Assembly: GCA_050184225.1 (NCBI GenBank)
Contig: JBFXAN010000027.1
Location: 1-52,731, forward strand
Reading direction: 5' to 3'
DNA length: 52,731 bases
Source of the DNA: JBFXAN01 sp050184225
Lineage (GTDB): Bacteria > Chloroflexota > Dehalococcoidia > CAUJGQ01
The notes below the pieces were generated by a model, which saw only the letters and a program-made list of their open reading frames with translations, had not been told where the DNA came from and did not search any database. This document shows, in pieces, positions 41,039-49,347 of the stretch (within the stretch, counting starts at the first letter, position 1; each line of letters starts with the position of its first letter). Made by a program: the position numbers and the translations under genes.

Positions 41039-43029
41039 ACCAACCTCTCGCAGACGAGGCTAGTGGAAGCTGACGTAAACGTCAATGTTGAGACAGACCC
41101 CTCCCCCGGCCCCTCTCCGCGCGCCCCCGCGGGGTGGGGCCGGGGGGGGGGTCCGCCCCGGCACCGCCGGTCGGCGAGCGGCCCCGGGTCACTCTGCCCC
41201 CCAGCGTTCCCGGCCAGGGCGTGCAGGCGGCGGGCCAGAGCCGCGCGGTCGAGGTCGGCGGCGGAGAGCGCGGCGATCTCTGCTTCGAGTACAGCGAGCG
41301 ACTCGCGCACCTGGCCGCGGATATGCAGCACCTTGGGATGGTGGGTCGGCTCCCGCGCTTCGTCGCCCGCGACCAGGTCTTCGCGGAACTTCTCACCCTC
41401 GCGCGCGCCCGTGTAGACGATCGGCACGTCGGTGCCCGGTGTCAGGCCGCGCATCCGGATCATCTTTTCGGCGAGGTCGACGATCCGGATCTCCTCGCCG
41501 ATATCCAGCATGTAGATCTGTCCTTGTCCGGCGAAGGCGGCGGCCTGGATCACAAGGCTGACCGCTTCGGGAATGGTCAGGTAGTAGCGGCGCATCGCCG
41601 GGTCGGTCACGGTGACAGGACCGCCCTCGTCGATCTGGCGCGAGAACGTACTTACGACGCTCCCCCGGCTCCCGATCACGTTGACAAATCGCACCGCGCA
41701 GAAGGTCGTGCGGCTCTGCTGGGCCAGCGTCAGCAGGATCAACTCACCGATCCGCTTGCTCGCGCCCATCACGCTCGACGGGTTGATCGCCTTGTCCGTC
41801 GAGATGAAGATCAGCTTCTGCGCACCGGTACGGTCCGCCGCTCGGCAGACGTTGAGCGTTCCCTGGACGTTGACCCGCAGCGCCTCGTCCGGGTGCTCTT
41901 CCATCATCGGCACATGCTTGAACGCGGCGGCGTGAAAGACGATCTCCGGGCGCACCGCGTCGAAGACCTTCGCCAGCTTTTGCTCGCTCGCGATGTCGGC
42001 AATCCAGGTGCGGAGGTTCACCTCCGCACTTTCCGGCTCGAGTTCCAGGCGAAGGTCGTGCAGACCCGTCTCGTTGTTGTCGAGCAGGTGCAACCCCGCC
42101 GGGGCAAAGGTCAGCACCTGGCGGGCGAGCTCGCTGCCGATCGATCCAGCGGCGCCGGTGATCAGCACGACCTTGTTTTGCAGGCTTTCCAGGCACTCGG
42201 AGAAGTCGATATCGACCGGCTCCCGCCCGATCAGGTCTTCGACGGTCAGGTCACGGAGGGCGGCGCCGCCCGGCTGCTGCACGATCTCAGGTAGCCCAGG
42301 CACCATCCGCACCGGCACACCCGCGCCCTGGCAGAGTGTGACGATCTCGCGGACTTTGGCGCCTGGCGCCGAGGGCAATGCCACGGCGACGACATCGACG
42401 GCGTACTGACGCGCGAGGGCGGGGATATCCTCGATCGTGCCCGCCACTGGTATGCGGTGCACGCGCACGCCGAACTTGCGCCGATCGTCGTCGACGAAGC
42501 AGACCGGCTGATGCAGCCAGTCTCGATGGGTACGAAACTCCCGCGCGACAAACTGACCGGTGTTGCCCGCGCCGACGATCATCAGCCGCTTCGCGCCGGC
42601 AGGGGAGGCGGTCCAGGAGCGGTACGAAACCAGCCTCGGCGCCATCTTGACGAAGCCGGAGCCGAGGAAGATCAACACACCGGCGATCAGGTTGACCGAC
42701 AGCGGGATGTGCCGGATCTCGCGCGTGTAGTTGATCGCGAAGATCAGGATGGTGACGAGCAGTACCGCCCGGCCGAGGTTGAGCACATCGCCGACGCCGC
42801 CGTATTGCCAGGCGGTGCGATAGATACCGGAGATGAAAAACGCGGCCAGATAGGCAGCGACGATCAACGGCGCCGCCGTGCGGAACGTATCCCAACTGAT
42901 CCGCGGCACGTCGGCATCGAACCGGAGCAGGAGCGCGACAGCATAGCCGGCGACGATGATCCCCGCGTCCAGCACGAGCGAGAGCACCAGCCGGATCACG
43001 CCGCGACCCCTCGGGATAAGTCCTCTCAT
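41035..43029 (-). CDS. CapD/PglF-like NDP-sugar 4,6-dehydratase
   Basis: 664 aa. Four N-terminal membrane helices precede a first Rossmann domain (LMIVGAGNTGQFVAREF) and the catalytic SDR domain with GAAGSIGSELARQ, FHAAAFKHVPMMEEHP and STDKAINPSSVMGASKR. The Met in place of the usual Tyr before the Lys is typical of this membrane dehydratase class. It probably converts UDP-GlcNAc or a related sugar to the 4-keto-6-deoxy form. The last about 45 residues (GPPPRPHPAGARGEGPGEG...) are repeat-derived. First gene before the ABC exporters in the same operon. Confidence 0.93.
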   Translation of the reverse strand: MRGLIPRGRGVIRLVLSLVLDAGIIVAGYAVALLLRFDADVPRISWDTFRTAAPLIVAAYLAAFFISGIYRTAWQYGGVGDVLNLGRAVLLVTILIFAINYTREIRHIPLSVNLIAGVLIFLGSGFVKMAPRLVSYRSWTASPAGAKRLMIVGAGNTGQFVAREFRTHRDWLHQPVCFVDDDRRKFGVRVHRIPVAGTIEDIPALARQYAVDVVAVALPSAPGAKVREIVTLCQGAGVPVRMVPGLPEIVQQPGGAALRDLTVEDLIGREPVDIDFSECLESLQNKVVLITGAAGSIGSELARQVLTFAPAGLHLLDNNETGLHDLRLELEPESAEVNLRTWIADIASEQKLAKVFDAVRPEIVFHAAAFKHVPMMEEHPDEALRVNVQGTLNVCRAADRTGAQKLIFISTDKAINPSSVMGASKRIGELILLTLAQQSRTTFCAVRFVNVIGSRGSVVSTFSRQIDEGGPVTVTDPAMRRYYLTIPEAVSLVIQAAAFAGQGQIYMLDIGEEIRIVDLAEKMIRMRGLTPGTDVPIVYTGAREGEKFREDLVAGDEAREPTHHPKVLHIRGQVRESLAVLEAEIAALSAADLDRAALARRLHALAGNAGGQSDPGPLADRRCRGGPPPRPHPAGARGEGPGEGSVSTLTFTSASTSLVCERLV
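41098..41151. repeat. GC-rich palindrome family 2, copy in the dehydratase C-terminus
   Basis: CCCCTCCCCCGGCCCC (41098-41113) pairs with 41136-41151 with one mismatch. It lies inside the coding sequence and supplies a low-complexity tail. Confidence 0.8.
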
Positions 43030-43086
43030 TCAATGTTTCCGATCGCGTTCGGCGGGTGACGGGTCCGAACGGCGCCGCCTTCTATC

Positions 43087-43728
43087 CTACCGCGCGCCGG
43101 TGCGGCGCAACACCACGGCCGCCGTCGCCAGCAGGATCGAGACATCGAGCCGGCGCGAGCGCCGCCGCGCGTAGACGAGGTCAAAGGCGATCGTCTCGCC
43201 GACGGCCAGGTCGGCCCGACCCTTGATCTGTGCCAGACCCGTCAATCCCGGACGCACGTGATGGCGGTGGTGAAACCCTGGTGGGTACTGCGCGACGATC
43301 TCCGGCACCTCCGGCCGCGGTCCGACGATCGCCATCTCGCCCTGCACGACATTCAACAGTTGCAGCGCCTCGTCCAGACTCGTCGTCCGCAACACCGCGC
43401 CGATCCGCGTGCGCCGTGGGTCACGCGCCGGCGTGAACCGGAACGTGTCGAAGTCGCTCACCGTCAGATCGGCGACGGCGGCATCCGACCGCATCGTCCT
43501 CAGCTTGTACACCCTGAACGGGCGACCGCCGCGCCCGACGCGCACCTGCCGAAAGAGGGGTGACCCTGGCGATTCCAGCCGGATCAGCAACGCCATTAAC
43601 GCCAGCAGCGGCCAGATCAAGGACAATCCTAACGCGGCAACAAACAGATCTGCCGTGCGCGGCAGTCCGCCGGCCTCACTGCTGGGCGTATTGGTCTTGC
43701 TGGCACAGCGCTTCAAGCGAGTAGCCAT
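43087..43728 (-). CDS. initiating sugar transferase (PglC/WcaJ-type)
   Basis: 213 aa monotopic phosphoglycosyl transferase. One hydrophobic segment (LFVAALGLSLIWPLLALMALLIRLE) is followed by SPLFRQVRVGRGG, FRVYKLRTM, the catalytic region SLDEALQLLNVVQGEMAIVGPRPEV, and RPGLTGLAQIKGR. It transfers a sugar phosphate to undecaprenyl-P, the first committed step of surface glycan synthesis. It lacks the N-terminal membrane part of WcaJ and is closest in layout to PglC-like short enzymes. It lies 57 bp after the dehydratase on the gene map and belongs to the same leftward operon. Confidence 0.92.
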   Translation of the reverse strand: MATRLKRCASKTNTPSSEAGGLPRTADLFVAALGLSLIWPLLALMALLIRLESPGSPLFRQVRVGRGGRPFRVYKLRTMRSDAAVADLTVSDFDTFRFTPARDPRRTRIGAVLRTTSLDEALQLLNVVQGEMAIVGPRPEVPEIVAQYPPGFHHRHHVRPGLTGLAQIKGRADLAVGETIAFDLVYARRRSRRLDVSILLATAAVVLRRTGAR

Positions 43729-43738
43729 GGCTTACACT

Positions 43739-43812
43739 GTCATGCTGAGCGAAGCGAAGCATCTCGCCGCAGAAATCCGCCGACCGAGATGCTTCGCTTC
43801 GCTCAGCATGAC
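43739..43812. repeat. perfect 28-bp inverted repeat, TGTCATGCTGAGCGAAG family
   Basis: Arms 43739-43766 and 43785-43812 are exact complements around an 18-base loop. This is a widespread dispersed-element type; it lies between the aminotransferase and sugar transferase genes, 10 bp from the latter's start. Confidence 0.9.
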
Positions 43813-43834
43813 ACTCGTTCGGCGCGATAGATGT

Positions 43835-44995
43835 CTATCGTGCATAGGTCCGTGCCACGTCGCGGACGGCTTCGGCCACCCGATCGGCGTCGGCCTCCGA
43901 CATGCTCGGATAGAGCGGCAGTGAGATCGCCCGCTCGAACGACGACTCCGCGACGGGGAAGTCGCCGGCGCGGGTGCCGTGCATCTCGCGGTAGTAGGGA
44001 TGCAGGTGCAATGGAATGAAATGCACCGACGTGGCAATGCCCCGCGCCTCCAACTCCTCGATGAACCGGTTGCGGTCGACGGTCAGCGTGCCGTCGCACA
44101 GTCGGATCACATACAGGTGCCAGGCGTGATCGACCTCCGGCCGGACCGCGAGCGGTTCGGCCGCGTCACAGTCCGACAGCGCCTCGGTCATCCGGCCCGC
44201 GAGCAGCGCCCGGCGGGCGTTGCGCTCGTCCAGCCGCTCGAGTTGGGCGAGGCCGAGCGCCGCCTGGATGTCACTCAGGTTGTATTTATAGCCGGGCGCG
44301 ACGACCTCATAGAACCAGGAGCCGCCGCGGCCATATCGCTTCCACGCGTCCCGGCTCATGCCATGCAAGGCGTAGAGCCGCACCGTCTCGGCGACATCGT
44401 CGCGGCTGGTCGTGAGCATGCCGCCTTCGCCGGTCGCCAGGTTCTTGGTCGCGTAGAAGCTGAAGGCGGCGGCATCGCCCAGGCTGCCGGCGGGCCGGCC
44501 CCGGTAGCGCGCACCGACCGCGTGCGCCGCATCTTCCAGCACGAACAGGTTGTGCCGCGCCGCGATCGCCAGCAACTCGTCCATCCGCGCCGGCTGACCA
44601 GCGTAGTGCACGACCATCAGCGCGCGGGTGCGTGGTGTTACCGCCCGTTCGACCGCCGCCGGATCGAGGTTGAGGTCGTCGGGCGAGCTATCGACGAAGA
44701 TCGGCGTCGCGCCGAGATGGACGACGACATGCGCGCAGGCGGCGAAGGTGAAGACCGGCACGATCACCTCGTCGCCCGGTCCGACACCGGCCGCGAGCAG
44801 GGCGAGATGCAGCGCCGCCGTGGCGCTGCTCAGGCCGACCGCGTGTCCGGCGCCGGTGTAGGCGGCGAACCGCCGCTCGAACTCCGCCGCGCGCGGGCCG
44901 GTCGTGATCCAGCCGCTGCGCAGCGTCTCGACGACCGCTTCGATCTCGGCCTCCTCGATCGACGGGCGGTTGTACGGGATGTAATCGTCGGTCAT
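43835..44995 (-). CDS. DegT/DnrJ/EryC1 family sugar aminotransferase
   Basis: 386 aa, full length. NRPSIEEAEIEAVVETLRSGWITTGP is the family start; HAVGLSSATAALHLAL, FVLEDAAHAVGARYRGRP and SFYATKNLATGEGG follow, with the PLP-binding Lys at about 184. The C-terminus LHLHPYYRE and FERAISLPLYPSM is typical. It would aminate the keto-sugar made by the dehydratase, as PglE does. The ATG at 44995 overlaps the methyltransferase stop (ATGA), so an upstream in-frame extension is rejected. Confidence 0.95.
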   Translation of the reverse strand: MTDDYIPYNRPSIEEAEIEAVVETLRSGWITTGPRAAEFERRFAAYTGAGHAVGLSSATAALHLALLAAGVGPGDEVIVPVFTFAACAHVVVHLGATPIFVDSSPDDLNLDPAAVERAVTPRTRALMVVHYAGQPARMDELLAIAARHNLFVLEDAAHAVGARYRGRPAGSLGDAAAFSFYATKNLATGEGGMLTTSRDDVAETVRLYALHGMSRDAWKRYGRGGSWFYEVVAPGYKYNLSDIQAALGLAQLERLDERNARRALLAGRMTEALSDCDAAEPLAVRPEVDHAWHLYVIRLCDGTLTVDRNRFIEELEARGIATSVHFIPLHLHPYYREMHGTRAGDFPVAESSFERAISLPLYPSMSEADADRVAEAVRDVARTYAR

Positions 44996-45717
44996 CGGGT
45001 GATTCTCGTCAGCCGGCCGGCGGGCTTGCGCGCCAGCATCAGCAGGTGGGTGCGCAGCGGCGGGATCGACTCCAGCAAAGCCGCGCCGAGCCAAGAGCGT
45101 GGCGCCACCAGCCGGGCCAGTGGTGGGGCGAGGGTGACGCGCCGCAATCTTTTCGCGCAGCCGGGAAAGAGCGCCGCCGCCTCCCGCGCGCCGATGCCGC
45201 GGGTCTGTCGGTTGGTCGGATTAACCGTGAAATCGTACCACAGCACCATTCCACCGGGCCGGAGCACCCGCAGCATCTCCGCTGCCGTCCGCTGCCGCAC
45301 CCCCGCATCGAGCATCGAGCTGAATACGGTGAACTGCGTTACGAGGTCGAAGGTCGCATCGGCGAACGGCAACGCATCGGCCGCACCCAGGAACAGGCCG
45401 GTGTCGGGATGCACGCGCCGCGCCGCGCCGATCGCCTCCGGCAGGGCATCGATCCCGGCGATCTCGTCCGGCCGTGCCCCCCATCGCAGCAGTGTTCGTA
45501 ACCACCAGCCGCCGCCGCAGCCCACATCGAGCGCCGTCCGCCCCTCCATGGGCAGCAGTCCGGACGAACGCAGCATCGCCGTGATCGCGCGTTCGAGGCT
45601 CTGGAGGCGAAAGAGGTTGGCCGGCTCGAACGGCACATAGCGGTCCTCGCGACCACCCGCGCGCCGCCCGGCGTAGGCCCGGCGCAGCCGTTGCATCTCC
45701 CGCAGCCGTGCGGTCAC
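44992..45717 (-). CDS. class I SAM-dependent methyltransferase
   Basis: 241 aa. The SAM-binding glycine loop is ALDVGCGGGWWLRTLL, followed by IAGIDALPEAI (acidic ribose contact), LPFADATFDLVTQF and LRPGGMVLWYDF. It probably methylates the glycan or its precursor. The GTG overlaps the stop of the GT2 gene (GTGA), and its own stop overlaps the aminotransferase start, so three genes are translationally chained. Confidence 0.9.
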   Translation of the reverse strand: MTARLREMQRLRRAYAGRRAGGREDRYVPFEPANLFRLQSLERAITAMLRSSGLLPMEGRTALDVGCGGGWWLRTLLRWGARPDEIAGIDALPEAIGAARRVHPDTGLFLGAADALPFADATFDLVTQFTVFSSMLDAGVRQRTAAEMLRVLRPGGMVLWYDFTVNPTNRQTRGIGAREAAALFPGCAKRLRRVTLAPPLARLVAPRSWLGAALLESIPPLRTHLLMLARKPAGRLTRITR

Positions 45718-46769
45718 CGCCTCGTCACCTGAGCGGTCTTCGATGCGAGTTGCCGTTGCACCATTCCCGCCAAACCGACCAGCGTTCCACTACCGTAGGC
45801 CAGATGCATCGCGAGGAAGGCGGCGGGCAGCAGGGGCGTCGCCCGCGGCCAGCCATGTCGTGCGCCCAGCCGGAGCGTTGCGGCCAGCGCGGCGATGCCA
45901 TAGCTTCCGGCCAACGTCCCGATCGGCCAGCACCATCGTCCGCCCCGCAACCCAATCACGATCGCACCCGATAGGCCGGCGACGAAGAGCGCCGGCACCG
46001 CGTGCCGCACCTGCATCTGCGCGGGGTGCCGCTCGGCGACGCGAAGCTTGTTCAGACCCCAGCGGTAGCGCTGCTGCCACAGCCCTCGAAGGGTCGGCCG
46101 CGCGGCATACGTCACTTTGATCGACGGATCGAGCAGAATCCGCCCACCCGCCGCACGCAGGCGGTAATTGAACTCGTCATCTTCGACCCATTGCATGGAC
46201 TCGTCGAAGAAGCCGATCCGCTCGAACACCTCACGCCGATAGGCGCCGTAGTTGACGGTGTCCACCGCGCGCGCGGAATCGGCGTAGCGGTAGCCGGCAT
46301 CGCCCACGCCGAACGGCGAACGCTGTGCCAGGGCGATCGCACCGGCCAGTCGCCCGGGTCCGCCCGCGACCGTCGTCACCACTCCGCCAACCGCGTCCGC
46401 CCGCGTGCGTTCGAGCGCCCGCACGGACGCTTCGACGAAGTCGGGTTCGACGCGCGCGCGGGCGCCGAGGACGATCAGCACATCCCCCCGCGCGACCTCG
46501 ATGCCGCGATTGAATCCGGCCGGTGCGTTGCGGCGCTCATTCGAGATCACGTCGAACCGCAGCGGTGCCCGCGCCGCGAAGCCGGCCGCCCGCTTCACTG
46601 TGTCGTCGTCTGACTGACCATCGACCAGAATCACCTCGATCCGCGCCGCCGGATACGTCTGCGCGGCGAGCGCCGCCAGGCATGCCTCGATCGCCGGCGC
46701 CTCATCGCGAACGGCGAGGATCACCGAAACGACCGGAAGACCTGCTGATTCGAATGTGCCAGATTCCAC
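45714..46769 (-). CDS. GT2 glycosyltransferase, ExoA-like
   Basis: About 351 aa. The GT-A catalytic domain has VVSVILAVRDEAPAIEACLAAL, VILVDGQSDDDT, NAPAGFNRGIEVARGDVLIVLGA, and WVEDDEFNYRLR (the acidic/EDxxF region). RYRWGLNKLRVAERHP precedes about three C-terminal membrane helices. This matches the succinoglycan ExoA-like processive or membrane GT2 group. The start is uncertain: a GTG at 46769 gives a normal N-terminus, while one at 46835 would overlap the HNH remnant. First gene of the leftward chain GT2-methyltransferase-aminotransferase. Confidence 0.88.
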   Translation of the reverse strand: MESGTFESAGLPVVSVILAVRDEAPAIEACLAALAAQTYPAARIEVILVDGQSDDDTVKRAAGFAARAPLRFDVISNERRNAPAGFNRGIEVARGDVLIVLGARARVEPDFVEASVRALERTRADAVGGVVTTVAGGPGRLAGAIALAQRSPFGVGDAGYRYADSARAVDTVNYGAYRREVFERIGFFDESMQWVEDDEFNYRLRAAGGRILLDPSIKVTYAARPTLRGLWQQRYRWGLNKLRVAERHPAQMQVRHAVPALFVAGLSGAIVIGLRGGRWCWPIGTLAGSYGIAALAATLRLGARHGWPRATPLLPAAFLAMHLAYGSGTLVGLAGMVQRQLASKTAQVTRR

Positions 46770-46812
46770 GTTCCTGCCAGTATACCGTTCAACCGGTGTC
46801 GGGCCGCGGCTG

Positions 46813-47067
46813 TCAATCACCTGATTTGCGTTCACCGCTCGATGGCGGATGCCAACCGACAGCGACCCATCGTGCCCGCGCTGCGACGATCGCCGAATGG
46901 TTCATCTGCAAGGCGGCGACGGTGGCGCGGCCGGTCGGAATATCGCCCAGAATGGTGACACCATCGTCACTCCAGTGGAAGTGACGGCTCCAGCGTTGAC
47001 GTCGCGGATGGAAGAGCGGGATCAACCGGCCGGTCAACGAATCGCGTCCGCGAGATGCGCGATCGGG
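46813..47067 (-). pseudogene. C-terminal remnant of an HNH endonuclease
   Basis: In the frame directly after the stop of the neighbouring gene, the sequence reads DSLTGRLIPLFHPRRQRWSRHFHW, then PTGRATVAALQMNHSAIVAARARWVAVGWHPP. This is the characteristic C-terminal half of a small HNH nuclease family found beside antitoxin-like genes. The N-terminal part with the CxxC and HNH residues is absent, so it is inactive. An internal deletion seems to have joined it to the end of the partner gene. Confidence 0.8.
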
Positions 47068-47487
47068 TCATTCAACGATGGCCGCATCGCTCGGTAGGGG
47101 ATGGTCATACCCGCGCCATTTCAGCAGGAGCCAAGCGTGTGCCTTCTTCACCGTCAGGGTACGTGCCTCGTCACCAAGCGCTGCCAAGGTCTCTCGTTCG
47201 CGTACTGTGAGCGAGGCCTCGGAATTCTTTCTCAGCAGCCGCTCGTATCGGCGTTGTTGCGTCGCGGGTAACGTCGCGCGCGCGATCTCCCGCAATGCCT
47301 CGTCGTCCAATGATTCCAATCTTCGGAGGTCATCGTCCAACCGCGAGGTGCGGAGATCGGACAACGGCACAGATTCGCGCAATCGCTCCAGAATGAACTC
47401 TTCCAGTGGCTTCCGTGCTGCCGTCGCGCCTCGTCGATAGCGATTCGCGGTCTCGTCTGGCAGTTGCAGGATGACGGTCTGGACCAT
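47068..47487 (-). CDS. HNH-partner protein, antitoxin-like
   Basis: 139 aa. QTVILQLPDETANRYRRGATAARKPLEEFILERLRE resembles ribbon-helix-helix-type antitoxins. The charged helical remainder (LLRKNSEASLTVRERETLAALG, TVKKAHAWLLLKWRGYDHPLP) is typical of small proteins that precede HNH genes in Chloroflexi and cyanobacteria. It probably neutralises or regulates the nuclease, but that role is inferred. The start at 47487 has GGGAGGG upstream. Its partner is truncated. Confidence 0.72.
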   Translation of the reverse strand: MVQTVILQLPDETANRYRRGATAARKPLEEFILERLRESVPLSDLRTSRLDDDLRRLESLDDEALREIARATLPATQQRRYERLLRKNSEASLTVRERETLAALGDEARTLTVKKAHAWLLLKWRGYDHPLPSDAAIVE

Positions 47488-47728
47488 GCGCTCCCTCCCG
47501 CGGCTGTGCCCAGCACCGCAGCGAACCACGGGAAACGACTCTCTGCCGTCGATGGTAGCATCAGGAGTGCGGTGATATGAATCTGAAACTCCCTCTATTC
47601 CTCCGAGTCAATCGATAAGTCTTGCCCGCCGTGTCTGGTGCGAGCTTCCTCGATTGACCGCGCCGGATGGACGCACCGACACTGGTTGCACGCCGCTCGC
47701 ACCCCGCCGGCGTCGGATTCTGAGTTTG

Positions 47729-49321
47729 ATGAGCAGTGCACCAACCATTACCGGGGCGCGACCCGCGTCCGTTGAGATCGCGCGGTCCGCGCCGGTTGGC
47801 CTCGGTCGTGTGCTTGCCATCGGGCTGATCGTCGAGGCAGCGCTGCTGTTCGGCCTTACCTGGCCGCTACGCATCTGGCAGTCGCCGGATGCAATCACTG
47901 AATCGGAACCGCTCTCGGCCATGCTCGGCCAGACAACCGCCGGGTTCGCCCGCTTCGTCGCGACGCTGGTCATCTGGGGTGCCGGCTACGCGCTCATCTG
48001 CCACATCAGCCGTCGTCCATTCACCGACGGAGCGCGCCGGGCCTTGTTCCTCTTTCCAATCGTGTTTGCCCTGACGCTTGTACCTACCTGGGCCGCCGCG
48101 TCGAAGGATGTGTACCACTACGTTCTCGAGGGCCGCACGCTCGTCGTCTACGGCGAAAGTCCGCTGACGACGCCACCGGCGGCGTTTCCCGATGACCCGC
48201 TCCGCTGGATCGTCAGCAGTTGGGAGTGGGAGCCGTCGCGCTACGGTCCGCTCTGGGCACAGATCGCCGCCGTGCCGGTATGGGTCGCCGGCGATCATCT
48301 CCGCGCGGCGGTGCTCGGGTTCAAGGTAATCGGTGTCGTCTCTTTTCTCGCGATCGTCGCGCTCGTGTATGCGACTGCCCGCCGGGTCCGGCCGGATCTG
48401 GCGATCCCCGCGTTTGTGTTCGTCGCCTGGAATCCGCTGTTACTCTTCGAGTCGGCGGCGAACGCACACAACGATATCGTCATGGTCGCGTTCACGGCGC
48501 TCGCCCTCTACTGCGCGGCGAGACGCAACTGGACGCTCGCCTTCCCCGCGCTGGCGGCGGCGGTGCTGGTCAAATTCACGACCGGCCTGCTCGGACCGCT
48601 GCTCCTGATCTGGGCGTGGCAGACCACCCGCGGCCGCCCTGTCGAACGGCGACAGATCATCGTCGGACTCGGACTCGCGGTCTGCCTGACCGTCGTCTGC
48701 TACGCGTTGTTCTGGACCGGCGCGGATACCTTCCGGGCGCTGACCGGCGCCGCCGGCGACGCGCTCAATTCACCCGGCTGGCTCCTGCGTGAAGTGCTGG
48801 AACGCCTCGGCGTTTCCGAGCGGGCTGCCGGCATAGTGGTGACGCTTCCGCTGGCGCTCCTGTTCGCTGCGGCGTACATTGTCCTCCTCCGAGGTACAAA
48901 AAGCGGCGATCGGTTGCCCTCTGGGAGCGCGGGCATCCTGCCCGCATCGATGTCGAGCGACCGGACATTTCCATCGTTCGTCTGGTGCGGCGTCGCGGCG
49001 CTGACGGCGTACCTCTGGCTCGCCTCCTGGTGGTTCTGGCCCTGGTACGTCACCTGGGTGCTGCCCCTCGCCGCATTGCTCGCCGGCCAACCGATCGCCC
49101 GCTTCACGTTGCTCTGGTCCCTCGGCGCGATGGCGGCGTACATCCCGATTACCTTCCGGCCGTTCTTCTGGGGCGAGCCGCCGGATGACCGCATGCCCCT
49201 GGCGGTCACAGTGACCGTCTTTGGTCCCGCGGCGCTGTACGCCCTGTTGGCGTTGCGTCGCCGCCTCCGACAGCGGGCGCGATCGAATTCCCCAGCGGAG
49301 CCGGCGTCGCCGCATACCTGA
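47729..49321 (+). CDS. GT-C membrane glycosyltransferase (GT87/MptB-like)
   Basis: 530 aa, about twelve helices. SKDVYHYVLEGRTLVVYGESP in the first large loop carries the acidic residue expected for GT-C catalysis. SRYGPLWAQIAAVPVW, WNPLLLFESAANAHNDIVMVA and KFTTGLLGPLLLIWAW match GT87/mannosyltransferase relatives that use polyprenyl-phosphate sugars. At residues about 398-411 the peptide SGSAGILPASMSSD is an in-frame insertion of a REP-like half-repeat in a loop between helices. The start at 47729 is the first ATG before the first helix. Function in glycan elongation is inferred. Confidence 0.85.
   Translation: MSSAPTITGARPASVEIARSAPVGLGRVLAIGLIVEAALLFGLTWPLRIWQSPDAITESEPLSAMLGQTTAGFARFVATLVIWGAGYALICHISRRPFTDGARRALFLFPIVFALTLVPTWAAASKDVYHYVLEGRTLVVYGESPLTTPPAAFPDDPLRWIVSSWEWEPSRYGPLWAQIAAVPVWVAGDHLRAAVLGFKVIGVVSFLAIVALVYATARRVRPDLAIPAFVFVAWNPLLLFESAANAHNDIVMVAFTALALYCAARRNWTLAFPALAAAVLVKFTTGLLGPLLLIWAWQTTRGRPVERRQIIVGLGLAVCLTVVCYALFWTGADTFRALTGAAGDALNSPGWLLREVLERLGVSERAAGIVVTLPLALLFAAAYIVLLRGTKSGDRLPSGSAGILPASMSSDRTFPSFVWCGVAALTAYLWLASWWFWPWYVTWVLPLAALLAGQPIARFTLLWSLGAMAAYIPITFRPFFWGEPPDDRMPLAVTVTVFGPAALYALLALRRRLRQRARSNSPAEPASPHT
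48921..48961. repeat. REP-like family 1 half-copy inside a CDS
   Basis: CTGGGAGCGCGGGCATCCTG and the following loop bases match the left arm and loop of copy D (39152-39226). The right arm is absent. It stays in frame with the glycosyltransferase gene. Confidence 0.88.
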
Positions 49322-49347
49322 TCGTGCCTGGGTAATCGGCCGCGTGG

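Noticed and set aside
39428..41416. 662-codon rightward frame opposite ABC subunit 2
   Set aside because: Antisense shadow without domains; the opposite strand carries complete ABC motifs.
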